DNA from: Gonium pectorale
Taxonomy: Eukaryota; Chlorophyta; Chlorophyceae; Chlamydomonadales; Volvocaceae
Assembly: GCA_001584585.1 (NCBI GenBank)
Contig: LSYV01000084.1
Location: 5,276 to 40,072, forward strand
DNA: 34,797 nt
Direction of reading: 5' to 3'
The notes under the pieces were generated by a model. It ran no database searches. It saw nothing but the letters and a program-made list of their open reading frames with translations, and was not told where the DNA came from. This document shows positions 12,101 to 23,100 of this stretch, piece after piece. How positions within the stretch are numbered: the first letter of the stretch is position 1; every line of letters starts with the position of its first letter. A program made the position numbers and the translations under genes.

Positions 12101-15100
12101 GCGGCGATTGTTGGGGCACCCGTGGCGTAGAAGCACGATGCGCCGCCTGGGCCTGTCCTTCCGCAAGCAACAGCTCATCGCTGGGCGCCGCTGCCCTGTC
12201 CGCGGAAGCAAAGAGCGGCTTGAGGCGCGACGTGTCCTCAGTTGGCGTTCGCGCCACGGCTGGCGCTGCTGCCATTGCCACCGCCGTCGATGGCGACCCC
12301 TTGTTGGTCAGCGCCAGTATCTCCAGGTCCCATGCGGCTTGTCCGTACCTGGCGGCCAGCACGATTCGGTCGGTCAGGAACAGCGGCGCGAGCGGCGGCA
12401 GCACTGGACGATGGCTGTGGGGCGGCGGCAGGGCGGCGCCGGCGAGGGCGGGAAGGCGGGAGGCGGGAGGCGGGCGCCGACACACATGGGGGTGACACAG
12501 CAGGGGATACGGGGCTTTGTCGGGTCGCGATCGTATGGTTGCATTCCTGGGCCGAGCTCTGACGCCCAAGCCACACGCAAAGGCGCGATGGTCTGCTAAG
12601 ACGTGGCAATTAATAACGCCACGATGGCAAGAGAAACGCCGGACGAGGCCTCGGCAATCGGTCAGCCTCCGCCACCGGGCCCTCTCACGCACCACGTTCC
12701 GCTGAGCGGCATGGCCCCAGATAACCTGCGCACATCACCTCAAGCAGAGCATCCCTTCCCCGGCAAGTCCAACGCGGCAGTACCCCGCCAGCCGCCCGTC
12801 CCCCGTCCCCGCCCCAGTACTGCCTATCGCACCTCTCCGCCTCGCTCAGCCGCACCACGAAGCCCAGCGGCGAGCCGTCCGCGTGGCGGGTGCCGATGGC
12901 CACCAGCCGCTCCATCAGGCACGGCTGGAAGCAGTCGGCGCGCAGCAGGCACCGTACGACCAGCCGGGCCAGCGCCGGGCTGGCCACCGCCGGAGAGGGC
13001 GCAGGCTGCGCCTCCACCTCGGGCCCCAGCTGCGGTGCCGCCACTAACGCAACAGCAGAGTGCGTGTCAGCGTCTATTTCTGCGCGCGCCGCGCTGGCAG
13101 CAGCGGCTGTAGAGATGTCGGCAGGTGCGGCAGCACGGGCCGCGGGAGCTTGGGCTGTGGGCACGCGGCTCGGACCCCCGTAGCCCGCCGACCCCGCCGT
13201 AGCCCCCGCCTCCACCTCCCACGGCGCTCGTGCCTCGGCCCACGGCGACGCACAGGCTATGATCAGGTTTCGGAGGTTGCCGCGTTGGCCGAGGCCCGCT
13301 TGGTGAATTGCCAGCAGCAGTCCGGCGCTGAGCGGCAGCGGCATGGACCGGGGCTCGAACACACAGCCAGGGGAGGACTTCTCCGCCAGGATGGCCGCGA
13401 GGGCCACGCTCATGCTCACGCTCTGCACAGGCACGTCGGGTGCTGCCAAAGCGGGGGCAGCTTGGATAGCTCGTGTGAGCGCTGACGTGGTTGCTGCGGC
13501 CTCCGACGGGGAAGGGAGCGCGCCTGCGGTGGCGTGCACGTGCCTGTGCTGCGCCGCCCGCAGCAGCGCACAGAAGACACGCAGGCCCCAGGGCAGTGTT
13601 GCCCCCTCCAGTCCCGCTGCCGCTGCCGCTGCGCATGCCCCCGTGGAGACAGCAATGCCCGCATCGCCGTTTGATGGAGCCGCATTGAAAAGTTTTTGAT
13701 CGTAGGGTTTCGCCTGCGACGCCGGCGGCGCCTCTGCTACGGCGTCTCCGGAGCTGGCCCTGCGGACCCACGGGTCACCCCCCTGGGCCATCAGCCCAGC
13801 CAATACCTCCACGTTGGTGGGGAGCGCCCATGAAGCCAGTGCGGAGCCCAGCGCCGCCTGAACCGCGGGGTGCCATCCGGGCGGCGTGACGCGGGCTGTG
13901 CTGCCGCTTGCGGCAAGCTGCTCGCCATGCTGAGCCGCGAGCCTCGCAAGGTCCAGCAGGCGCTGCGTCGTGCATGGGTCCATCTGTTCATCCCCTTTCG
14001 AGGACAGCGGCGGCGACGCCGACGGTGGCGAAGACGTTTCGCGCCGACGCCCTGCCTCAATCGGGGCGGTCTCTGTAGGGCTCCAAGCGTTACCGGAGCT
14101 GGATCCTCCCCTTGCATCGCAGCTAGGCTCAGCCTGCAGTGAGCCCGCAAACTCCTCGTGCTTGGCGAGCTCCACCGCCGCCGCAGCCAACGAGCCCGCA
14201 GGCGACGTGCCGGCTGCGGCGTAAACGGCTTCCACCAACCGTATGATCAGCGCCGTCCGCTCAGCCAGCGGCAGGTACCCCACCTGAGGGTGTATTGGCC
14301 TAATCAGCGCCGCGACCGCCCTGCCAATCGCTGCCGCGGCGGCCGGGTGGCAAGAAGCCTCACCCATCGATGGAGCCAGCTGATTTTCTGCACGTTCTGC
14401 TATGCCAAGTTCGACGTCACGGCTCCTCGCGCCTCGCATCTCAGTACGTTGCAAAGGCGACTGGCCTTGGGCGGGCGGAAGAGCTCCCGCAGCACCGCCT
14501 TGCCCTGTGGCGGCTGTGGCTGCAGAGATGGCAGCGGCCAGGACGCTAGAGAGCCGCGGCAGCTGCTCCGAGGCCCCCGGTACGGACCTCGCAACCCTGT
14601 CCACCGCGGCAATGCAGCCCAAGCCCAATGGGGTCAACGCCTTCGCTGCCGCGGCTGCTAAAGCCCCATCACTGAGCTTGCTCAACTGCCGGTGACTGGG
14701 AGCTTCCGCAAAGGTCCCGGCAGAGGCTGCTAGCGGCGATGCAGTCTCCTTGCCTGCTCCCATGGCAGGCGCGGTACCTTGACGGCTGCTACGGCCTGAA
14801 GAGCCACTGCCGTCGGACCTGCCGCCTCTGGGTCCGCGGTTCTCGTGTCGTGGCTCCCGTCCCGTGGCTCCCGCAGTCGAAGTCGCCCTGCCACTTGTCC
14901 CCGGAGATGGCCCCCCTTGTGAACCGCGGGGGCTCCCTTGCCCGCTTCGATGGGCCCCCCATTCTCTCCCATCTTTGCCTGAGCGCGATCTGCGTCCGCC
15001 AGACCCGCGCCCAGCCACGCTGCGACTGCTGGATGCACTCCGACTAGGCAGCGCCAATGGGAAGAAGGGCGCTGCCGCTCCGGGCAGTGCAGCAGTCCCT

Positions 15101-16056
15101 AACACGGGGCGACGGCGCATGCGAGCCTGGGTCGGCGTCACGCTGAGGTGTTTAGCGGCTCCAACCACGAGGCTGGACGCGCAGCCAGTGGTGCCTGGCA
15201 CGGAGTCGGCCAAACCAGGGAGCAAAGCGTTCAGGCGGTGCGCTAGCCCCGGGTCGGCGACGGTGGAGTCGCAGCGGCGGAGTGGCTCCTGTGTTGGCTG
15301 CCATGGCGCCCGCGCTGCCGTCGGCAGAAGCAGCTGCTCTATCTGCCACAGCAGCGCGGGCGATGGGTCGTGCCCTTGCGGCAGCAGCCGCAGCCGCGGC
15401 TGCCCTGGAATTGGCACCTGCGGCGGCGAGGACTGTGCCGAGGCAGGAGACAGGGCCGGAGCGTGGTTAGGCCGGGGTGCGGCGGGCCGTGTGGCGTGGA
15501 CTCTGGAGAGCCACAGTGCAGTGCGGCCGGCCGGGTCGGCCGGCTGTGCAGCAGCCGCCTTGTGCGTGGGCTGCGCAGCGGGCGCATCCCCGGCTGCGTC
15601 TCCGAGCTGGCGAGAGTAAATGGGGCTGCCGGAGGTCCCTGCTGTGGCCCCATCTACCTCCGCCGCCGCGGGTGATGGAGAGGTACCAGCCTCAGCAGCA
15701 GCAAGAGCTGGCTGCTGAACGGGCTGGGCAACAGGCGAGAGGGCACGGCCAACCGGCGGGAGATCTCTTGCGTCACCCTCGGCTTCGTTCTTGACTCCGC
15801 TGAGCCAGCGGCAAGCCAGGGTCGCCCTGCATGTAATGCAACCAGTCGAGCTCAGCGCCACCAACCCCCCAACGACCCCCTTCACCGCTCCGGCCAAACG
15901 CATACTTGCATGGACACACCGCACCTTGCCAGGAGGGGAACCACAGCCGACCGCCATGCCCATCCACAGGGCCACGCCACCGAGCCTGCCGGGGTAAGCC
16001 CAAAGATGGGCGTGTTGAGGTCGGGGAGGATGCGTAAGGGCCACACTCGACGGCAT
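116..16056 (-). CDS. Giant Ala/Leu-rich helical-repeat-like protein, 14 exons, about 4,200 residues, probably organelle-targeted
   Basis: Seen: 14 minus-strand exons, given 5' to 3' of the gene: 16056-12833, 12414-11177 (contains the N gap), 10913-10803, 10571-10464, 10245-8467, 8200-6983, 6750-6667, 6512-5931, 5700-5599, 5184-5054, 4815-4668, 4333-4095, 3839-1217 (alternative start 3952), 1054-116. Each junction has GT..AG, and phases agree outside the gap when acceptor 3839 is used. The start is the first ATG, 15 bases after an in-frame TGA; the stop is TAG at 116-118. The first 70 or so residues are basic and lack acidic residues, which suggests a transit peptide. Several stretches look like stacked amphipathic helices rich in Ala and Leu (exons 7-12, the ends of exons 1 and 14). 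Long Ser/Pro/Gln/Ala-rich, probably disordered stretches lie between them. I recognise no catalytic motif. Inference: a helical-repeat protein, perhaps of the RNA-binding kind common in algal organelles (OPR/FASTK-like), but I see no diagnostic PPxxW-type OPR signature. It could also be split into two gene models. Confidence 0.75.
2941..3010 (-). repeat. Poly-glutamine/proline tract in exon 13 of the giant gene
   Basis: Read on the minus strand this CAG/CAA-rich run encodes nine consecutive Gln, then a Pro/His/Gln-rich stretch and a second Gln run. It keeps the reading frame of the exon. It is a low-complexity linker, and such tracts are common in volvocine algal proteins. Length polymorphism between strains is likely. 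Confidence 0.8.
4413..4426 (+). repeat. (CT)7 microsatellite in intron 11 of the giant gene
   Basis: Seven CT dinucleotides lie between exon 11 (ending at 4668) and exon 12 (beginning at 4333). On the coding strand this is a GA run and does not form the polypyrimidine tract of the acceptor at 4334. Confidence 0.8.
4561..4688 (-). repeat. 30-bp minisatellite, four units, straddling the 5' splice site of exon 11
   Basis: Units start at 4561, 4591, 4621 and 4651 with a period of exactly 30 bp. The exon 11 donor (exon ends at 4668, followed by GTAGGG on the minus strand) lies inside the last unit, so the end of the exon is itself repeat sequence. The next unit carries an identical donor-like hexamer, and in the two further units it is mutated to GC. 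The array also stays open in the frame of exon 11 as decapeptide repeats until a stop at about 4491. Confidence 0.85.
8401..8467 (-). repeat. 17-bp minisatellite, four units, starting at the 5' splice site of exon 5
   Basis: Units begin at 8401, 8418, 8435 and 8452 (period 17). On the minus strand the first unit starts exactly at the donor after exon 5, which ends at 8467. Units 1, 3 and 4 begin with the same GTGCGG hexamer as the donor, while unit 2 has it mutated. The array lies wholly in intron 5. Confidence 0.85.
11759..11778. other. Assembly gap (20 N) inside exon 2 of the giant gene
   Basis: Twenty N bases are flanked by GC-rich simple sequence. The reading frame entering the gap from exon 2 (from 12413) and the frame leaving it toward 11177 differ by one base when 20 N are counted. 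The gap size is therefore a placeholder, or an intron lies here. Confidence 0.95.
11779..11930. repeat. GC-rich simple-sequence tract beside the gap
   Basis: Imperfect repeats of GGACGGGC-type followed by G-rich runs cover this stretch. In the exon frame it encodes Pro/Arg-rich low-complexity protein with a run of about ten prolines. It is the likely reason why the assembly broke here. Confidence 0.6.
15890..16056 (-). other. Candidate organelle-targeting N-terminus of the giant protein
   Basis: The first 50-60 residues from the ATG at 16056 contain Arg, His, Lys, Gly, Ala, Ser and Cys but no Asp or Glu, and include a moderately hydrophobic Val/Gly/Leu stretch. This composition is typical of chloroplast or mitochondrial presequences in green algae. 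The assignment is inference from composition only. An internal Met near 15900 could be an alternative start that leaves a shorter presequence. Confidence 0.35.
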
Positions 16057-16598
16057 GTCAGAGTCTAGTCATGTTGAAATAGGGTGACTACGTTGAAATA
16101 CGGTGACACTCTCACCAGCGGCCTCGCCCGCGAAACGCTCCATGACTGTCGATCTCCATGGGCTACGCCGTGCCGGCTAGCAGCAGCTCAATTAAGCTAC
16201 ATAAGAGCATGCAGATCGCTCCAGTTTGTATCATGGCAGCGACAAGCCTTTTGTGTCAAGTTTCGGAAAGTCAGCCCCTCGTGATTTTTTTGATGTGGAG
16301 CTAGGATCGTGCGGTGTGATGGCATCGGGAGTGAGCAACGCAGAGCGGATCCTGGTTTCGGTCCAGCGCTGGAGCGACAGCAAAGGTGAGGATTTGTAGC
16401 TCCACTTGTCAGAGCATTGACACATTTTACAGAGCATCTGGGCTGCGCGGGTGCCTGCAGGTGGCGGGGCGGCCTTGCCGGCAGAGTTAGTCATCTGTCC
16501 CAGCTTTCCCCGCCGCTACCCCTTGTCCCCTTCCCTTCTCCCAGTTTCGTCACACTCTTTGCCATAAGAAACCCCGCAGCATCAACCGCCCTGCTGCC
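16057..16598. other. Putative divergent promoter region
   Basis: This region lies between the start codons of the minus-strand giant gene and the plus-strand gene at 16599. It is clearly less GC-rich than the exons. I find no convincing TATA box. It contains the 19-bp direct repeat described separately. Assigning promoter function is inference from position. Confidence 0.35.
16073..16110. repeat. Tandem 19-bp direct repeat upstream of the giant gene
   Basis: Two copies of a GTTGAAATA(G/C)GGTGAC-type unit start at 16073 and 16092 with one central mismatch. They lie 17-54 bases upstream of the ATG at 16056, so they fall in the 5' UTR or core promoter of that gene. Confidence 0.75.
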
Positions 16599-18383
16599 AT
16601 GTATACAGTTGGCAAACCGCTGGATACGGCAACCTCGCTACTCAAGTCTAGTGCCTTGTTGGCCTTCGCTTATTATAACAACCGAACGTTCTTTTGCATA
16701 CACAGTCAGAGCCTTAGGAACTCAGGAGCTTGGCAGTATGCCGGCAACGGCTCATTCGCTGTGCTCTATCCTTCAAACGCTGTCTACGCTCTACTTCAAG
16801 ATCTTGTACTGGACTTTAGTCACACCCTGGCGAGTGGCGAGCTGGCCAGCGCGAACGGCATTCGGATACGCTTGCCAGCATGCGAGGTTGGCGGTGTGCG
16901 GCGCGGGAGAAGGGCGGCTGGGGCCATGCTATATTATAGGGGTGCTATTTTAGAATTCGCCATGGCTTTGTTTGACTGCATTCTTCCACCTCGCCGCTAC
17001 GGCCTCCCCGCGCATGCAACAATGCTCCCACCCCAACGCCCGTGCTTGCAGGCTATGGGCGAATGCCTTTTTGGGTATATCAGTCCAAATCCCACAGCTG
17101 GGGGCCCGCATCAAGGTGCGGGCGGGAGCAAGGTGATGTCGAACTCTTAGTAGTGATTGCGTTCCCGCGAACCTGATGACGAGTATGGGTGTTGGGCCTC
17201 AAGCGGCCTGCTGTGAACAGTGCGTAGCTCTCGCCCTTACTTACGCCTATTGCCCTATGCAATCAGCTGTTATAAACCGTCCTGCCACAAACCGTCGTGC
17301 CATACCACCTGCCTAGCTACTTGCCGTTTGCAGGGCACCGCAGCGGAGGCAAAGCAGGAGGCACCGCTGCGCACGATCTACGTCTTCATGCCCGCTACGC
17401 CCTCCTGCCTCTGCCCCTCCTTTCACGCCTACCGTGCCGTCAGCAATGACGCGGTCGAGGGCGTCTGTGACCCTGCACACCTCCGCAACCTCAACCAGGC
17501 TCCGCCGCCTCGCTTCCGCGGTTTCATGGCAACCTACACCAATGACGCGTTCGAGGGCAGAGCTGGCGAGGACCTTGACCGCATGGCAGCTCTGGCCCCG
17601 GCAACGGCCCAAGACCTAGAGCAGGCAGCGGACGATTCGGACTCGGACTGCGCGACGGGTGGCACGGCCACGCCCTTGCAGCCTTCATGGTCGCCATCCC
17701 CGGGGCCCTCGCCAATGCCCTCTGTCTCGCTGCCCTGCGCCGACCTCTACCGCCTCCTCTCATCGGCGCTGCTTCAACCCTCCTCGTCCCCGCCGCTCAC
17801 CACACGCAACGCAACCTCGTCTTCATCCTCCTCTCCCGCCGCGTCCTGTTCTCGCCGCCTGCTGCCCAGCCTCAACATGGCCGCCGGCGACCCTGAGGCC
17901 ACCGGTCGCAGCCGCTCGTTTGCCTGCCCGCCCCTTGCCGGTGTCGGGCCCTGCCCCGGTGGCTCTGCGGGCCTCCTCCTCCGCCACACCGCCTCTTCAT
18001 CAGCCCTAATCCGCACCCGGGCCTCTGTCGAGTTCGCAGCTGGCCGCCCGCTTCCATCGGATCGCAGCTCGTCTGCCCGTTCACTTGGTCACAGGAGCAG
18101 CAACAGCAAGAGCGAGGGAGGCGGCGGCCTGTCCCATCAGGTGAGCCGCAGCGTAGGCAACGTCAATAAAAGCGGCATCCACGCGCACGTGGGCGGCGCT
18201 ATTTCGCCTCGCCAGACTGCCGCCTCGGCGAGCGGTCGCTGTCGGCTGGGACAGGAGCGGCAGGGCTCCCCAGCGGAGGCGGAGGCGGCTCATACCGGTG
18301 CGTTATCCGCTGCCAACGCCGGCGACGGTCCCACTGTGTGTGGGGCTGTGGGCGGACCCCGCAGCTCATTCCGTCCTTCATGA
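16599..18383 (+). CDS. Tentative two-exon gene, unknown protein with Ser/Ala/Pro-rich C-terminal half
   Basis: I do not recognise this gene. The better-supported part is 17334-18383: it follows a pyrimidine-rich acceptor (CAG at 17331-17333), stays open for 349 codons and ends at TGA. It starts with a structured-looking segment of about 110 residues (Phe, Tyr, Arg, His present), followed by an acidic Asp/Ser cluster and a long low-complexity Ser/Ala/Pro/Gly tail. The first exon, 16599-17132, is proposed because it begins with ATG after GCC, stays open for 178 codons, ends in AAG|GTGATG and joins 17334 in phase 0. It is Cys-, Tyr- and Leu-containing and less GC-rich than typical exons here, so it may be wrong. 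The coding strand is opposite to the giant gene. Confidence 0.45.
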
Positions 18384-20147
18384 GGCCGACGGAGTCATTC
18401 AAGGCAAAAGGCGCTGTCCGAGTGGCGGGCGGCCTGGTGAATTGATGGCCGCGAAGCGCGTGGCAAGTGTTGCATAGCAGCTGCGTCGGAAAAGTGCTTG
18501 CTGGGGGGTGGGTGATGTGTGTGCGGTACTTTCAACGCCAAACGTGTTGGCGGCTCGGACGTTGATCCTCTTAGTTTCTTAGAGGTGACTTGTCGGTGGC
18601 TTTATGGTCGGTGCATTACCATGTGTGGTAGCATTGAAATGCAGACACATTGTACACTCCGGCGTGAATAAGAAACTCCGGCCACGTCGTGTAGTAGGCT
18701 GGCTGTTTGACGTTCTGTTTGCGCCACTGTGATAAAGAGCTGACGGGGCTTCAAATCAGTTCATGCCTTGAGACGTCAGTATTGTCCGTTCCCTGCAGTG
18801 CAAGCGCCACATATTACACCAAGCATGAATATAGTACTAGAATGCAAGATGTGTACACCGTATGGCGTGTTGGACGACATTGTGTGCGTTGTGTTGCTCT
18901 GACGTTGTGTGGCTGCGGGTTTGACTGCGGGTTCGTGTCTCATTTGCTTGTCTTATCTTGTACTGCTTGTACGTACCCACCCGCCAGCCCTACTGGTACT
19001 GGAAAAGGCGCGCCTTCGGGGCTGAATGACCGTAGAGGCGGGCTCTGCAGGTTACACTATTCTTCTCGCGGTGCTGAGCCGCAGGGGAGACCCCTTAGTT
19101 GCTGTATGGGAATGGAGAAGCCGTCATGTCGCGTCGCGTCGCGTTATGGCGCAGCACCACCTGTGATGACTGGCAATCGTTAGGATCGATGTCCACCGTG
19201 ACACCCTAATACGGTAGTTTCATCCCAATATTTTGTCCCAATTCGCATCGTCTTGATATACTTAATTCCTTATAATCTTTACTGGATGCCGTCCCTTCAA
19301 AGAAATACGCCGCTTGGTAAGACAGATTCTGGATTGCTGGTTCCGGATCATGTGCGATTAGCATTATCATTGAAACAATTTGACGCATGCGTGTCTATGA
19401 ATTGGCCCAGCTCTGTAGGAATGGGGCCAGCCTTGCTGCCGAAAAGCGCTCAGCGCCCAAGGGTCGCGAACTGCTACAACACCACAGTTTATTCCCGATC
19501 ACCGCTGCTATGCAGAAGTTCACTTTTAAGAGCTAGGGGGAGCGGCCCAGCAGCTTCACAGGTCGTGATTAGCACACCGCTGCAGCATCGCGCCGTCGTT
19601 ACGCGCCGACGGCGTTCTGGAGCTCGCCATGAGCTGATCATACCCAGAACGTTTGCGGACCCTGTTATGGACGCGCCGGAGGTCGAGGATGAGGAAGATG
19701 GACACCGGTAAGATAGGCTGCCAGCTTTGGGCGTAAGCAGGAAACATGGCGCTGTATATGGGGCGTCAAGATGCCAGCATTAAGGGTCAGCGCCACGGCG
19801 CGGCGGCCTATCTTGAGTTACCGCCGTCAGCGGTACGGACAGGGGTGTGCCGGTACACCATTCTTGGGTGCCGCCACTTGCGGTCCGGGTTCCACTGCCG
19901 CTGCCATCCAGAGTGCCGTCAGTGCTTGCCGGCCAGGGTCCCTGCGCCTTCTGGGTCAGCCAGGCGGCTGCCCTCTTCGGAGGCCATCCGCTGCCTGGAG
20001 GCGCTGCACGCAGGGCGTCCTAGCTGTAGATGATCCGGCACCCCATGTTCGCGAGTGACTGCCGGGGCAGCTGTACCGCCTTGCGCGGGCCGTGCAGCGT
20101 CCGTGCGGCGAAGGGTTTGGTCCCGTCTAGGCCCGCGGCACAGAGCC
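18384..20147. other. Intergenic region, no gene seen
   Basis: About 1.76 kb separates the unknown gene from the monooxygenase gene. Parts (18540-18900, 19200-19400) are relatively AT-rich. Short ORFs here have no coding character. A small (GTCGC)3 run lies near 19127-19142. I find no TGTAA signal after the stop at 18383. It presumably holds the 3' UTR of the upstream gene and the promoter of the downstream gene. Confidence 0.5.
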
Positions 20148-23100
20148 ATGCAGGCGGAGGCTACTGCCGCCCACCGTCGCCCGGCGACCTCTGTCCCACT
20201 GCCCACCCCTCGCATACACAGCGGAACTGCGCTCCTCCCTCATTGCCTCCCATATAAATCGCTCGTCCCTTTCCCCCCTCCCAGCGCGCCCCCGTCGTGC
20301 GCCCCACCCTCCCGCACGGGCCTGCGGACACCCGTCGAGCCATCCTCGCCCTCCCGCCCCCTCGCTCTCCTCCTTTCCGGTTCCCGCAGCTGGGACCCGA
20401 GCAGCCTGACGGCCGTGGTGGTGGGCGCCGGCCTGAGTGGCTCCCTGGCGGCGCACTACCTGGCCATGCGCGGCTACAGCGTGCGCGTGCTGGAGCGGGG
20501 ACCCAGGCCGCGGGCGGGCGACGCGGCGGGCGGGCCGCTGGTGCTGACGAGCAGGTGTGGTGCGCAGAGCGCGTGGCAGGGGGCGGGCGGAGGCATTGGC
20601 GGGCGGGGAGGTGGTGGTGGTGGAATGCATGTAGAGGTTGGGATCGGGTTGGGGTTCGGGGTTCGGGGTTCGGGGTGGAGAGCGGTAGGAGAGTTGGGGC
20701 CCATTGGAGGGTGCCGGCTAGCTCCACCCATGGTTGGGGTCTACAAGGGGTTGCTTATACCAGTGTGTGAGTAGCCGGTGGCTTGCCGGGTGCCGCTCGC
20801 GCGCTTCAGCTGCCTTGCGATTGCGCCTCCACCGCGCATGTTCCGCCCAGCCCAACCCTGGTTGCCAGACGCGAGACGCCACGCCCGATGCCCGTACTCC
20901 AGCCAGTCCCATTTACGCACGGCATACGCGCGCCCCTGCCTCCTGCACACCCGCCTGCCTGCTGCCCGCCTGCTTGCCCGCAGGGCGGCCATTGCATTTG
21001 AAGAGCTGCGAATGGACTCGCAGAGGCGGGTGGGCCCCACCGCCACCCCGCTGCGCGGCGTGTGGGACGTGGTGGGCCGCAGCCTGCGGCCGGTGGACAC
21101 GACGTCGCCGCTGCGCCGCGTGTTCGTGACGGATCGGTCCGGTAGGCTCCTGGAGGGGCATTTGGGGGGCTGGGCGGGTAGGGCGGGAGCGCCAGGACGG
21201 GTATGGTCGGGCGTACGATGCCGCTGCAGCTGGCCGCATGTCCAGTGACTTGCAAACCTTCCATCCGGAGCGGAACTCCGCCGCCCGCACGCCCATGTTA
21301 CCCAGCGTCTGCCGGCCCACCTCCCTGCCCCAGGGCTGGTCGCCGACATCGTGGACGCTGCTGAGCGGCGCTACCCGGGCAAGGTGATCTTCCAGTTCAA
21401 CACGGGTGCGCTCGGGCTACGCCGGCCTACGCAAGGGGGAGGGGCCGCGGTGTCCACAGGGTCTGCGGCGCCGCGGCGCACAGTTGGCCAAGGTGCTGGC
21501 TACCGCTGTTTGTGCTCCCGTCCTCGTGCTCGTCACGTATCCGCTCCGACAACTGGCAGCCCACCCCGATCCCCGCCCCCGCCCGCCCCCACAGAGCTGG
21601 TGCGCGCCGAGCTTAAGAACCGCACCGCCGTCGTGCGGCCCACTCGCGCGGCGGCTGCGGGGACGCCCGCGGCTGCAGCAGCGGCGGGACCTGTCCCGGC
21701 CGAGGAGCTCGCGGGCCTTAGCGACGACGAGCGCGACGAGCCGTACGATCTGCTGGTCGGTGCGGACGGCGCGGACAGCACCGTACGGCGGATACTCACG
21801 GTGGGGCTGCTGGGCGCGGCGCGGCGGGGTGGGGCGGGCCGGGGCGTTCCCTGGTGTTGGGCTCCCCCTACCTTTGCAATCCATGACGGCTTCCCGCGCC
21901 AGAGCACGATCCGCCCATCCGATCGCTCTCTCCCACACGCACGCGCACATCCTCCCAGCATCGCTTGCGCCCCCGCCCCAATACGCCAGAATATCGTCCA
22001 TCCTCATTGCGATTCGGCATACGCGTGTTGACCTGTTTTCCGCCTACACTCACCCCCAATGCCGTCGTGCCCGCAGGCCAAGGTGAAGGACCTGAAGATC
22101 ATCCGGCCGGTGGAGGACGCCGCCGCCTCAAAGAACGTCAGCCGCCTGCCCAGGCCCTCCAAGGAGCCCCTGCCCGGCTTCTTCACCCACCGGCCGCAGG
22201 TGAGGCACGCGGATTGAGGAGAGGGACACATCACGGGCACGCATTCGCTTCCACCTCAGTCTAGTTTAGAGATACCAGGCTTCTTTTCTGCGGACGCCTT
22301 CCAACCCAATGACGCCCCCCGCCCCAGGAGTACATGTACGAGTGGTCCGCGCCCGCCTCCACCTCCGCCTCGCGGCCTTCCCTGGCGCTGTACGTCGACG
22401 CCGACGGCTCCGTGGCAGGGACGGTGTCGGGGCTCAGCCGCTGGGACGACGCGGACGCGGCCGCTGCGGAGCTGGCGGCAGCCTTCCCGGACAGCCTGCC
22501 GCCCGAGTGGGCCCAGGAGATTGGGCGGCAGGTGCGGCTCGGTGCCCGGCATTGCAGCGCGGCGGGCGCCGTCGCTGCCTCTCTCGCTTCCTGGCCGATA
22601 CAGACGGCTGCTTCCCGTCCCCTACGACCAATTCCCTCTACATGATCCCCGGTGCCCTGAGTCCTGCGCAGCTCCGCTGATGGTACCTCCGTCCCGCCTC
22701 CCTCCCCGTCTCGCAGGTGGCAGCGCCCTCCTCCCCGGCGCCCTGCCGGCAGGCCATCCTGCAGTGCTCTCAGTTCCACGGGCCGCGAGCGGTGCTGCTG
22801 GGCGACGCGGCACACCAGGTGGGAGGGTGCGGACGGGGGCGGGTGGGGGAGTGTGGTGCACGGTGTAGCTTACCTGGCCGGCTGGGGACGTGCCGGGCAG
22901 GGTTGCCCAGATGCCGCCAGCGGGATGGAGTGGGATGTGTTACAAGCACGCGGCGCGGTAAGGAACCGCGACGCCGCAGGCGCGATGTGTTGTGGAGGCG
23001 GCCTTGCCGGCCTCACGGATGGGTGCTCGGACCAGCAGCGCCTGAGGGTCCGGCCATGAACATGGGCTCGCAGGGGTCGGGAAAACGCCTCGCCCGTGCG

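Noticed and set aside
116..16056. Many long plus-strand open frames opposite the giant gene (for example 726-1493, 3012-3947, 11062-12495)
   Set aside because: They are shadows of GC-rich coding sequence on the minus strand. They are Arg/Pro/Ala-rich, lack splice support, and the minus-strand frames join with matching phases.
16231..16494. Minus-strand 87-codon frame upstream of the giant gene
   Set aside because: It is a short frame without splice support or recognisable sequence, in the presumed promoter region.
20253..20259. TATAAAT as TATA box of the monooxygenase gene
   Set aside because: No in-frame ATG lies between it and the Rossmann motif, so it cannot drive the annotated protein unless the gene model is wrong.
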